15,074 nt of DNA from Stereocaulon alpinum (taxonomy: Eukaryota > Ascomycota > Lecanoromycetes > Lecanorales > Stereocaulaceae), in NCBI GenBank assembly GCA_018257865.1, contig JAEUBA010000262.1:1-15074 (forward strand), in the 5' to 3' direction. Positions 1 through 8,458 of this stretch are shown piece by piece (position 1 is the first letter of the stretch; every line of letters begins with the position of its first letter). The position numbers were made by a program, and so were the translations under genes. The notes below the pieces were generated by a model. That model did no database searches. It had not been told where the DNA came from and saw only the letters and a program-made list of their open reading frames with translations.

Positions 1-46
1 AATATACTATATAATTTACCTATAGGAGTTAAACTACCCTATTATA
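1..46 (+). repeat. 3' end of the 5' LTR of element 1
   Basis: These bases pair with 6185-6230. In 46 aligned positions there are 8 differences, all transitions: copy 1 has T or A where copy 2 has C or G, in CpA, TpG or CpG contexts. Similarity stops after base 46 in both copies, as expected where the LTR meets internal sequence on one side and flanking sequence on the other. The end reads TATTATA here and CGTTATA in the other copy, most simply from an ancestral CGTTACA. Confidence 0.88.
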
Positions 47-208
47 CTTTAAATACTATACTTTAGACTATATAGTATAAGCACTTCCGGTTCTACCTTA
101 GGGGAGAGACGGCGCGTTATATCCGAAGTAATAAGTAGGTTTAAGGGAAGGGAGGTAGCTCCTATTCCTAAGGAAGGAATTACTATTAGCGAAGGAGGAA
201 TAAAGTTA
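47..208 (+). other. Leader of element 1 between 5' LTR and gag
   Basis: This untranslated stretch follows the LTR end and precedes the first gag-like codons. A tRNA primer binding site should lie at its start, normally beginning TGG; none is readable at 47-65, which may itself be due to TpG loss. From about 110 the sequence is purine rich. No promoter or other signal is claimed. Confidence 0.5.
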
Positions 209-940
209 CCTACCCCTACTAAGTTCTTTAGTAGGAAGGGAGGATTAAATACGTTTCTCTAATAAATCGACCTATATATAGTATTTAATATATTAAGCTT
301 CTATACTATGAAAGCTAGGAACGTATTTTACTTATTATACCTTAAAGGTAATACTATAGTAGTACTTTAACCTTAGTTAGAAGAATATCTCTTAATCTAG
401 AACCCTAATATAATAGAGGATAACTCTTTAAAGATTATCTCTAATAAGATATATATTAGGAATCTGTTAAGGTTCTATTTTAGGGATAGTACTAAAGAAA
501 GAAGGTTAGAATAAAAGCTTATAAATCTCTAATAGAAGGGACTAGTAATAGAATATATAGTATAGTTTAAAGGAATTACTTATTAACTTAAATAGTTAGA
601 GGACGCTTAAGCCGCTATATATTAAAAAGGATTAAAGGATAAGGTTAAGGATAAGCTTACCTACTTTAATAATATTAGAAACTTTATATAATTAGTATCT
701 AAGGTCTACTCTATTAATAATAGGTTATATAAAAGAAAGATAGAATAGAAGTCTTTAGGTCTAGTAGCTAGGTTTAGGAGAAAAGAAAATATTTCAGCTA
801 TAAAAGCGAAATTCTTTAGGAAACCTTATAAGGGAAAGAAGTAAAAGAAGGACCTATCTAATATAGAATACTATAGATACTATAAGAAAGGATACTATTA
901 GAATAAGTACCCCCGATAAGAGTAGGTAGCTATAGTAGGG
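209..940 (+). pseudogene. Decayed gag (capsid and zinc-knuckle nucleocapsid) of element 1
   Basis: Plus frame 2. Residues encoded from 209 (P-T-P-T-K-F) through about 760 follow the Retrotrans_gag pattern: an F-x-G-like start, a segment like 'FYLLYLKG', then a charged region with K-G-L-K-D-K-V-K-D at about 627-655 and N-R-L-Y-K-R-K near 719-740. A CCHC zinc knuckle lies at 869-910: the four ligand codons (869-871, 878-880, 893-895, 908-910) all read Tyr, exactly what TGY to TAY and CAY to TAY would give, with C-x2-C-x4-H-x4-C spacing intact. The only ATG is at 308, inside the conserved region, so it is not a credible start. Gag would have assembled the virus-like particle and bound element RNA. 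Confidence 0.82.
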
Positions 941-1109
941 GATATAAGCCCTAATTATAATAAATAGGAGTAGCTAGAATAGCTAGTATAGTTAAATAAT
1001 AAGGAGTATAACTACTTAAGTTAGACGGCTTACTATAATAATTTATACTAGATATATCTTAGTAAAAAGGACGGATTAGGATAGTACCCCCTAAAGACTA
1101 AGATATTAG

Positions 1110-1936
1110 GTATTTATAGTAAATAGTAAAGAATACTTTAGTAAGGATTAAGTTAATAATCCCCGCTAGGAACTATCCTTAGGAAGCGAGTTAGAAGAGC
1201 TTATAGAGGGAGAAGCCTTATTAGATAATAAAACCCTTAATAGAATTAAGGCTTTAAGGTTAGATACCTAAAGGACTTAAGAAGAACTACTAGAATCCTA
1301 TTAATAGCGACTAGAGTATATAAAATAGTAAGTAACTAATCTTTATAATAAGCTAGATAAAGCTAACGAATATACTAAAAGGGTTATATCGGAGTTCCTA
1401 ATATAAGTATTAATAGTATTAATAAGTTATAAGGAAAGAGAAAACCTCGCGAAATATAGGAATAGATTAGTATTAATTATTAAATTTATAGAATTCTTTT
1501 AGAAAACGACTAAAGCGGGAATAAAGAAAGGACTTAAAGTATTTAAGGCCTTAATAGCCCGAAAGATTTAGGAAGTATTATAAGGGGATAAGTATATAAA
1601 TCTAAGGAATATAATCTATTAAAGAGTTCCCCTAGGATTAAGATTCTTAAAGGACGGGAGTATTTTATTACCTAATTAAAGGCTTATTTTATATAAGGTC
1701 TAACTAACTATATAAGCCTTAGAATAAAAAGTTAAGAGTCTCCCTAAATATAGGGAGAAGATTCCTATTAACTAGTTTATTAGAGATAAGGCTAAGCTAT
1801 ATACTCTAGTTATAAAATACTTATTCTTAAAAAACTAGGAAGTTCCCTAGTAAGTAGGCCGCTTAGAGGAACTAGCTAAAAGGTTAAATAAGTTACCTTA
1901 GCCGAATTATCTAATAATATTAGATTCTAGTTCTAA
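1110..1936 (+). pseudogene. Unassigned coding-like block between gag and protease of element 1 (plus frame 3)
   Basis: Gag and protease both read in frame 2, but between them frame 3 gives the more protein-like translation, about 275 codons with stops of TAA/TAG type only. The conceptual product is rich in Leu, Lys, Glu and former Gln. It has a stretch of coiled-coil character at about 1251-1400 (for example L-E-Y-I-K then L-Y-N-K-L-D-K-A-N-E), and later basic and Leu-rich segments such as A-G-I-K-K-G-L-K at about 1515-1540. It runs up to the protease start, overlapping it slightly. I do not recognise the family. It could be an extended gag C-terminus reached by frameshift, an extra domain, or a block displaced by indels. 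The frame choice rests on residue pattern, not on an open frame. Confidence 0.4.
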
Positions 1937-4900
1937 GTAAAGGTTAATAGTATTCTAGTAAGGGTTATTATTAATAGTAGATTAAGTAAGGATTTAATTA
2001 AACTAAGTTTTATAAGGAAGTATAAGTTACTTGTATAAAAACGCGAGCTATACGCGTTAATAAACTTTAATAGATTAATAATAGGAATTATTAATAAAAG
2101 TACTAAAATACTTAACCTAAGGATAGGACGAAGATATAAGAAGTATACCTTTAATTTAATACTAAGAGGAGTTAATAATATTACTTTAAGAATCCTATAG
2201 CTAAGGAAAGCTAACTTAATAATAGGTTAGGGTTCTTAGGATATAATATTTATAGATAGTATACTAAATAAGGTTCTACTAATCTAAGAATATAAATCTC
2301 TCTTAGTAGTAGTATAAACCTAGAAAGAGATAAAGGATAATTTTAAGTTAGGAAATATTATAGTACTATAGAGTTAAGTTAGACTTATAAGCGAGACTAC
2401 TACTATAAAAATCCTAAATAAATATATAGAATTTAGAACTCTATTCTAGGAAGAAAGTATTAACAAAGCCCTTTCTAAATACTAACTATAGGACTATAAG
2501 ATTAAGTTAATCTTAGGTAAAGAACCTATAAAGAAGCTAATATACCTACTATTATAAGATAAAGTAGTTACTCTTACGAAATATATTAAAGAGAATAAAT
2601 AAAAGGGATTTATTTAGAAATCTTAGTTACTTATAGGATACTCTATCCTATTTATACCTAAATTAGGTAGAGAACTACGTCTATATATAGATTATAGAGT
2701 ACTTAATAATATAATAGTAAAGAATAGTTATCCCTTACTATTAATAGGAGAGCTTTAGGATAAGCTCTAAGGTAAGAAATAGTTTACTAAGTTTAATATT
2801 CTAAGAGTATTTAACCGGATATAAATAAAGTAAGGCGACGAATAAAAAATAGCCTTTTATATAAGGTAAGGCCTCTATAAATACCTTATAATATTATTCG
2901 GGTTAACGAATACTCCTATAATATTTTAGGTATTTATTAATAATATACTAAAAGAATATCTAGACGACTTCGTCTTAGTATATATTAATAATATACTTAT
3001 ATACTTAGATACGTTTAAGGAGTACGTTAAGTAAGTATAAAAGGTACTAAAAAAACTTAAGTAAGTAGGTTTACGCTTAAAGTTATTAAAGTATAAGTTT
3101 TACTAGAAAAGAGTTAAATTTCTAAGGTTTATTATTTCTAATAAGGGGATTAAGATAGACTTAGAGAAGGTAAAAAGTATAATTAAGTAGCCTATACCTA
3201 TAAATAAGAAAGAAGTATAGTTATTTCTTAGTTTTATAAATTTCTATTAGAAGTTTATCTATAGATATTTAAAGACTACTATACCTCTTACTAGCTTAAC
3301 CTATAACGAGGTACCGTTTACGTAGTTAAAGGATATAAAGGTAGCCTTTAGGACTCTTTAGAAGTAATTCGCTTCTAGTTTAATATTATATTAGTTTAAC
3401 CTAGAGTCGCCTATTCGCCTCTATACTAATACCTCTAATAGAGTAATCAGAGTAGTAATTAGCTAACTATCTATAAATAATAGCCCTAATACGGGAAGAA
3501 TAGGGAAAATAGGTATTACTTATTATTAGTACCCTATAGCCTTCTATAGTAGGAAGTTACTAAACGCTAAAACCAGATATCTAATATATAATAAGGAATT
3601 ACTTACTATTATAGATATATTTCGTATTTAGAAGGTTTATCTAAAAGGAACTAAGTACTAGGTTTAGGTCTTAATAAACTATAAGAACTTAATATTCTTC
3701 CTATTAACTAAGGAGCTTAATAGACGTCTAGCTTAGTAATATAAAAAGTTATCTACGTTTAATTTTAGAATTAAATATATTAAGGGTAGCGAGAATAATA
3801 CTATAAATATACTTAGTAGAAGAGCTAATTATATATTAAATATTCCGTAAAGTTCTAGAATAGTCCTAATATATTATAAGGATAGATTATTACAACCTAA
3901 TACAGCCGGACTATATATAGCGCTAATAATAACTATTAATAGTAAAGATTTAACTAAGAGGATACTAAAAGACTTATTAAAGGATAAAGTTATATTTAAG
4001 ATCTATAAAGATATTAATAGCTATAACTTATTTAGTAAAATAGACCTAAGACTACTAACCTTTTAAGAATAGGTTTATATCCCTATAGGTACTTAAGGAG
4101 AAATCTTTAGGATTTACTATAAAGTAGAGAGCTCTGGTAGATATTAGGGGATTAAGAAAATACTTAAGAAGATATCTTATAACTTCTACTTCCCCTAGAT
4201 ATAAAAGTATATTAAGGATCGTATTAATAAATATAATATATATATTAGGATAAAGTATTCCTAATATAAGCCCTATAGAGAGTTGAAATCGCTAGTAATC
4301 CTAGATAGTCTATAGAAAAGTATTACGTAGGATTTTATTATTAAACTCCCTAAGTTAAAGGAACGACTAATAGGTATATAGTATAATACGGTTTTAGTAA
4401 TTAATAATTAATTAACTAAGATAGCGTACTTCGTACTATATAAGGAAGTATTAAATATAGAAGATCTAGCGTATATATTCTTACGAATAGTAGTAGCTAA
4501 CTACGGGCTTCCTAAAGAGATTATCTTAGACTAAGATAAGCTCTTTACCTCTAAGTTTTAGAGATTATTAATAGATATAATAGGAATTAAGATAAAGATA
4601 AGTATAATATTCTATCCGCAGACCGACGGTTAGACGGAAAGAATAAACTAAACGCTAGAATAGTATCTTTAATACTATATTAACTACTAATAAAATAATT
4701 AGGTATCCTATCTACTAGTAGCGTAGCTAGTATATAACGGATTAATATCTAACCTAATAGGTATAATACTATTTAGAGCGAATTATAGGATCGAACCCTA
4801 GGTAATAATACTACTATAAGGGATCGACTAAAGGCTTAGAAAGCAACTATCGCTACTAAAGAAATAGTACGAATCTACTAAGAATTATAGAAAGACTTAT

Positions 4901-5352
4901 AATTCCTAAGTAACCGCTTAGCGATATATTATAATTAAAAATATTCGAAAAGTCCAAATATTTCTAAAGGGGATAAGGTATACCTTCTTTATAGAAATTT
5001 TAAAACTAATAGGCCTAGCGATAAGCTTAACTATACTAAGCTAAGACCGTTCCTTATAAAGGAACGTAAAGGGGATATAAACTATATACTAAACCTTCTA
5101 TAACTAATAAGGAAGTACCTAGTATTTTATATATTACTACTTAAGAAAGTAGACCTTAAGATGCTACTACGAACCGTACTACTCCTCCTAGATTAGGACG
5201 ACGAGGAGTATAATATTAAAGAAATTCTAGATTACTAGGTAATTAAGGGAAAAAAGAGGTACCTAATTAAGTAGTTAGACTATAATTATTTAGAGAATAC
5301 GTAGGAATTACTATCTACGCTTAACTACCCTAAGAAGCTAGAGTAGTTCTAA
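1937..5352 (+). pseudogene. Decayed pol polyprotein of element 1: PR-RT-RNase H-integrase-chromodomain
   Basis: Frame 2 to about 4900, then frame 1. Protease: the D-S-G triad at 1973-1981 now reads N-S-R, and the G-x-P-W-L flap-end motif lies at about 2189-2230. RT: pre-RT 'LPKY' and K-G-F segments from about 2460, L-R-L-Y-I-D-Y-R at about 2675-2700, and the Y-x-D-D core at 2978-3004 as V-Y-I-N-N-I-L-I-Y (both Asp now Asn). RNase H: T-D-x-S at 3425-3436 (Asp now Asn), the N-K-E-L-L glutamate at 3596-3598 and a K-G-S-E-N-N end near 3781. Integrase: zinc domain about 4115-4260, catalytic D 4331-4333, D 4529-4531, E 4637-4639 (D-x65-D-x35-E), and an intact P-Q-T-D-G at 4616-4630. After a frame change, K-G-D-K-V-Y-L (4966 on) marks the C-terminal domain. 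The chromodomain is 5197-5349. All catalytic activity is lost. Confidence 0.93.
5197..5349 (+). pseudogene. Chromodomain at the C-terminus of element 1 integrase
   Basis: Plus frame 1. The segment begins D-D-E-E-Y-N-I-K-E-I-L and continues with K-K-R-Y-L-I-K, stop (former Trp), L-D-Y, then E-N-T, stop (former Trp), E, and ends before TAA at 5350. This is the chromodomain pattern Y-x-V-E-x-I-L ... Y-L-V-K-W-x-G-Y ... T-W-E. In chromoviruses this domain is thought to steer integration to heterochromatin marked by histone methylation, which fits the nested context. Both aromatic-cage Trp positions visible here are TAG, as expected from TGG under RIP. Confidence 0.87.
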
Positions 5353-5880
5353 AATTAAAACCCGTAGTTAGAGGGTCCTACCTAGAGAAATCGAACTTAC
5401 TAATATTAAATAGTAGAGGGTTACTAGGAGCCTTAAAGAAAGCCTTAGCTTTCTCCTCCTCCTCTTATACTGTAATATTTTCTAACTTTTATTTTACTAT
5501 CTTATCCTATTAAGATTTAATCGACTTAATCTTAATAAAAGTTCTATTAAGCTTAGCGAGTACCTCGCTTTACTCTCGCTTTAGTTATTTTATCCTATCT
5601 TAAAGGCGCTTTAGATGAGGATAGTTTAAAGGAGATAAATTATAGTTAGTATAGGATTAGACGTATTCGAGATACTAATTAGTATATTTACTAATACTAT
5701 AAAGGAGTAATCGCTCCCTATAGCGTTTATATTAACGCTTCGAAAGTTCCGCTATCTTAAAACCTTTAATAAGTTTCGCCTTATACTCCTTAGAAGTAAG
5801 TTTATAAGGTTATAGTATTAGGATAGGAAATATTAAGGTTACTAAAATCCTTTAGGACGAAGAATCCTTAATAAGGGGAT
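5353..5880 (-). pseudogene. Antisense coding-like block between chromodomain and 3' LTR of element 1
   Basis: Read leftwards on the minus strand (codons in register with plus position 5435), about 175 codons look like a decayed protein: an N-terminal segment with K-E-Y-K-A-K-L-I-K-G-F-K, then a probable coiled coil rich in Lys, Glu, Leu and former Gln (K-R-E-stop-S-E-V-L-A-K-L-N-R), then an acidic run E-E-E-E-K-A-K-A at about 5441-5464 and a segment S-K-F-D-F-S at about 5380-5400. The plus-strand reading of the same bases is less protein-like. Stops are TAA/TAG only. Fungal proteins with a coiled coil followed by acidic and F-D-F-S-like tails occur in repeat-rich DNA, but I cannot name this family. 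Its place, antisense before the 3' LTR, recalls antisense ORFs known from some plant Ty3 elements; that link is inference. Confidence 0.42.
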
Positions 5881-5902
5881 CGTATTATAGGTTATCCCGT
5901 AA

Positions 5903-6230
5903 TATAACGAACTAAGATAAGGGGAACGCGCCGCGAGCGTAGGACTTATTATAAAAGAAGGATATAAAGGATATAGGATAGATCCTAGATATCCTTCTAA
6001 GGTATCTATAATATAGGAGATATCCTAGATATCCTTAGGGCTTAGTACTAAGGATAGATAAATATATAACGAAGGGGTTTCCTTTAACAGATTACTTACT
6101 CTTTATATTTAACTTATATAATAGAGAGGAGTCTTAGCTAAAGATAATTTAACGACTATCTATCTCTATTACCTTCTAGTGCTTAATACACTATGTGATT
6201 TACCCGCAGGAGTTAAACTACCCCGTTATA
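5903..6230 (+). repeat. 3' LTR of element 1
   Basis: The right end is fixed by alignment with bases 1-46. The left end is inferred from the terminal inverted pair: TATAACG at 5903-5909 (ancestral TGTAACG) against CGTTATA at 6224-6230 (ancestral CGTTACA), giving about 328 bp. The LTR of element 3 has the same termini. No clean polypurine tract adjoins 5903; nearby A/G-rich tracts are at 5871-5879 and 5914-5926, so the left boundary could be some bases off. A TATA-like run (ATTATAAAAG) lies near 5948. The interior is heavily RIP-altered; the last 46 bp are much less so. Confidence 0.7.
5956..6036. repeat. Hairpin and direct-repeat cluster inside the 3' LTR of element 1
   Basis: AGAAGGATAT at 5956-5965 is perfectly complementary to ATATCCTTCT at 5989-5998. 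The 15-mer ATCCTAGATATCCTT occurs at 5982-5996 and again at 6022-6036. Such motifs in the U3/R part of an LTR could be regulatory or packaging structures; function is unknown. Confidence 0.6.
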
Positions 6231-6252
6231 ACTAAGTATTAAGACTAATTAC

Positions 6253-6845
6253 TAAGGATCCCCTCCTTAGGAATCCTCCCTCTATATACTTCTAGTAAAA
6301 GGGGTAGTATAGTACTATTACGCTAGGGGGGTACCGCTTAGGCGTTACGTTAATATATAATATATAATAGATAACGTACCCTTCTAACCGGCCCTTATAA
6401 TTCCCTTAAGTAGTACGACGCTCTTTTATACTATGATAATAGATTTTATTATAGATATACACTCTATAAGGGACGTATATATAGAAAAGACTTATAATAT
6501 AATCTTAGTCTTAGTAGATAAGCTTATAAAATACGTAATATATATAGTAACTATAAAAGACTTAATAGTAGATAGCCTAGTAGATATAATATAGAGAGAA
6601 TTTCTCTTATTATAAGGTATACTATAAGAAATAATTATAGATTAAGGCTTACTATTTACTAGTAAGTTCTAGATAATACTATACTAGTACTTAGGTATAA
6701 AGTATAAGCTTAGTACTATATTCTACTATTAGATAGATAGTTAGATTAAGAGATAGAACTAAGTATTTAAATACTACCTATAAGTATACTATAATTATAA
6801 ATAAGATAATTAGCCTAAATTACTACTAATAGCTATATTCGTATA
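6253..6845 (+). pseudogene. Element 2 integrase, N-terminal and catalytic-core part
   Basis: Plus frame 1. From about 6301 a stretch Y-Y-Y-A-R-G ... L-R-R-Y-V-N resembles the linker before the CxxC of the integrase zinc domain; the zinc ligands themselves are not clear. The core begins M-I-I-D-F-I at 6433. Catalytic codons: D 6442-6444, D 6640-6642, and at 6748-6750 a Lys codon (AAG) where Glu is expected, explained by TpG to TpA at an ATT-GAG junction. Spacing is D-x65-D-x35-(E to K). Before it, F-Y-Y-stop-I-D-S-stop stands for the usual F-H-P-Q-T-D-G-Q. The core ends in the segment C-terminal to DDE, A-I-F-V-Y, which is cut by the LINE at 6845 and resumes at 7829. ATG 6433 is an internal Met of the family, not a start. 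Confidence 0.88.
6831..6845 (+). repeat. Target site duplication, left copy (LINE copy A)
   Basis: AGCTATATTCGTATA, identical over 15 bp to 7814-7828. Both copies encode the same integrase residues (A-I-F-V-Y), so this is duplicated target sequence and not part of the LINE. A 15-bp duplication fits target-primed reverse transcription. Confidence 0.93.
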
Positions 6846-6846
6846 G

Positions 6847-7560
6847 GGTACGCCTAATATATCTAACCCTATTACTCGAAAAGGAAGTATAGGCCCTCCG
6901 GGAGCTCAAGGCGAAGGACTGGACTAGGCGTTAATAGCGATAAGGCGGAAGGTATACTAGTATAACCTAGAAATAGATGTTAAGGAGTACTAGGACGTAG
7001 GTGCCTTAGCTAAGAAGATATAGAATTAGGCGATAGCGAAATAGACTAAGCGGTAGGAGGTATATAAGAATACTATCCCTAAATACTCTTATATACCCGC
7101 TTAAAAGGAACTATTATTTAGAGATAGGGATAACTACTACCTAAAGCTTAGAAAGGTAGAAAGCTTAATAGTAGTCTAACTCTAAAGTAGTAAGAATAGG
7201 TTTAACTACTTTCTATATAAAGCGAGGGTACTAAGGGTCTATAGTACCTAATATAGCTATAGCTAAAGGAACTAAAACGTAAAGTATATTCTCCTATACT
7301 ACTTAGAACTTAGCGATACTTAAAGGGAATTTATTAAAGAGGTAGAGACTTATAATATTAAGACTATACTAGTTAAGGTTACTAGTATAAGAGCGGTAGC
7401 GAGATAGCTAGTTAGGTTAGGATTCCTAATATAGTACTAACTTACTAAGGAATAGCTCTCCTATTCTAAACTCCCTATTAGAGTAGAACTAATAATAAAA
7501 ACCCTAAAGATAAAGAAGCCTAAGTATAAGTTAAAACTAAAGGTAGTAGAGCTACCGGAG
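6847..7560 (+). pseudogene. C-terminal end of LINE ORF2 (Tad-like, RNase H tail and zinc-knuckle region)
   Basis: Plus frame 1. The segment at about 7150-7240 reads as V-V-stop-L-stop-S-S-K-N-R-F then F-L-Y-K-A-R-V, the decayed form of the 'VQLRTGK...FL...RVP' signature common at the C-terminus of fungal Tad-clade LINE proteins. It is followed by a zinc motif whose ligand codons all read Tyr: 7252-7254 and 7258-7260 (C-x-C), 7285-7287 (His), 7300-7302 (Cys), spacing C-x-C-x8-H-x4-C. Then comes a helical tail, V-A-R-stop-L-V-R-L-G-F-L at about 7396-7430. A second Tyr-rich cluster at 7561-7620 could be another zinc motif but its spacing is not canonical. Upstream residues (from 6847) match no domain I recognise. 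Stops are TAA/TAG. Clade assignment is from pattern memory. Confidence 0.78.
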
Positions 7561-7690
7561 TATTATAGGGTTTATTAGGGTAATAGAGATTATAGTTACT
7601 AGTATTATAAAGCCTAGCGGTAAGGTTAGATAGGCGGAGTAGAATAATAAGTAAGCTAATAAGCGAAAGTTTTTAGCTAGAAGAGGTAAC

Positions 7691-7813
7691 TCTAAAAAGG
7701 TTTCTTTTACGTCTAGAGGACTTATAGCCCCCTAGATTTCCTAATAATATAAAAGAATACCCTTATTAGTATATATAGATACTAGAATAGGCGTATAAAT
7801 CAATTAATTAATC
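7691..7813 (+). repeat. LINE 3' UTR and AATC-type tail, copy A
   Basis: This segment aligns with the reverse complement of 14941-15074. Over about 110 bp nearly all differences are transitions, with about one transversion and one 1-bp indel in a C run. The end is a short tandem of AATC units, some now AATT (C lost before A), then the right target copy. It is noncoding: the D-T-(G) look-alike at 7778-7786 lies in it by chance. Confidence 0.85.
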
Positions 7814-7828
7814 AGCTATATTCGTATA
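7814..7828 (+). repeat. Target site duplication, right copy (LINE copy A)
   Basis: Exact match to 6831-6845, directly after the AATC tail. Integrase coding resumes without loss from here: A-I-F-V-Y-N-N-S. Confidence 0.93.
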
Positions 7829-8458
7829 TAATAATAGTATATACGTAAGTACTAGGCGAACCCTATAAGACCTACTAATAGGCTATATAGTAGATCTAGG
7901 TAGTATTTTTAAGGGTAGAAGCTTAGAAGGGGAGGCGCCGCTTATTATAGAGTAAGTAGAATAACTATATAAATCTTAATTATACTTAAAAGGGATATAG
8001 GAGTAAGTTACTAAGTAGTAAGTAAGGTACTATAATAGTAATTATAAAGTTATAATCTTTAAGAAGGGTAATAAAGTACTACTATAAAGTATAAATATAT
8101 ATATCTTATACCTAAAGAAAAAGCTTAATTATAGGTAACTAGGACTATTTAAGGTACTAAAGAAAATAAGTAAGTAAGTATATAAGTTAGAGCTTCCTAC
8201 TAAATATAGTAGGATTTATCTAGTATTCTATATATTAATACTAGAGCCTTAGTATTTATAAGGAATAACCTAAAGCCGTAAGTAGTCCTTATTAATAATA
8301 AAGAGAAATAGGAAGTTAATAAGGTACTAGATAAAAGGACTAATAGTAGCCTTCTTAAGTATCTTATTAAATAAAAGAATACTTACTTTTATAAGAATTT
8401 ATAGGAGCTAATCGAATTTCTTAGTAATATAAAGGACGTAATTAGGGATTTTAAGCGA
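7829..8458 (+). pseudogene. Element 2 integrase C-terminal half with chromodomain
   Basis: Plus frame 3 continues the interrupted core: Y-N-N-S then S-T-R at about 7843-7852, D-L-G-S-I-F at 7893-7910, a basic pre-GPY region (Y-Y-N-S-N-Y-K-V from 8031), K-K-G-N-K-V-L-L, and the GPY/F module with L-G-L-F-K-V-L then L-E-L-P ... Y-S-R-I-Y-L-V-F-Y. Near 8262 the frame changes to 2, consistent with loss of one base. The chromodomain then runs 8291-8458: E-V-N-K-V-L-D-K-R, L-K-Y-L-I-K-stop-K-N and stop-E-L-I-E-F-L. Chromodomain-type integrase tails are standard for fungal chromoviruses. Stops at former Trp and Gln codons throughout. Confidence 0.87.

Larger units (their letters stand above)
1..6230 (+). 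mobile_element. Element 1: RIP-degraded Ty3/gypsy chromodomain LTR retrotransposon
   Basis: Domain order on the plus strand is LTR end, gag, protease, RT, RNase H, integrase, chromodomain, LTR, which defines a Metaviridae chromovirus. Window bases 1-46 match 6185-6230 base for base except at eight sites, so they are the 3' ends of the two LTRs, and almost the whole element lies inside the window. Most of the 5' LTR lies before base 1. Gag and most of pol read in plus frame 2, with one shift to frame 1 before the chromodomain. The element cannot be autonomous: each domain contains many TAA/TAG stops and several catalytic codons are changed. It abuts integrase sequence of element 2 at 6231, so it probably inserted there; the other flank lies outside the window. 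Confidence 0.93.
6846..7813 (+). mobile_element. LINE copy A: 5'-truncated non-LTR retrotransposon inside element 2 integrase
   Basis: 968 bp lie between two identical 15-bp target copies. The insert carries the C-terminal end of an ORF2-like protein, a 3' untranslated region and a short AATC/AATT tandem tail, on the plus strand. The 5' part of the LINE (endonuclease, RT) is missing, the usual result of incomplete target-primed reverse transcription. The last 120 bp recur in inverted orientation at 14941-15074. The insert is RIP-altered like its host, though its first 100 bp keep a few CpA and TpG sites, for example at 6907-6921. Confidence 0.9.

Noticed and set aside
308..310. ATG in the gag frame as a start codon
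   Set aside because: Gag-like sequence in the same frame extends at least 100 bp upstream, so it is an internal Met that escaped mutation.
1923..1931. D-S-S in frame 3 as the protease active site of element 1
   Set aside because: Frame 2 has a better site at 1973-1981 (N-S-R from D-S-G), in register with the downstream G-x-P-W-L motif and RT.
6433..6435. ATG at the head of the element 2 integrase core as a gene start
   Set aside because: Integrase-like residues precede it in the same frame, and the position is an internal residue just before the first catalytic Asp in related proteins.
7778..7786. D-T-(G) triad resembling a retroviral-type protease active site, also at 14978-14986 on the minus strand
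   Set aside because: Both lie in the duplicated LINE 3' UTR just before the AATC tail and the target duplication; no flap or G-x-P-W-L motif follows, so the match is chance.
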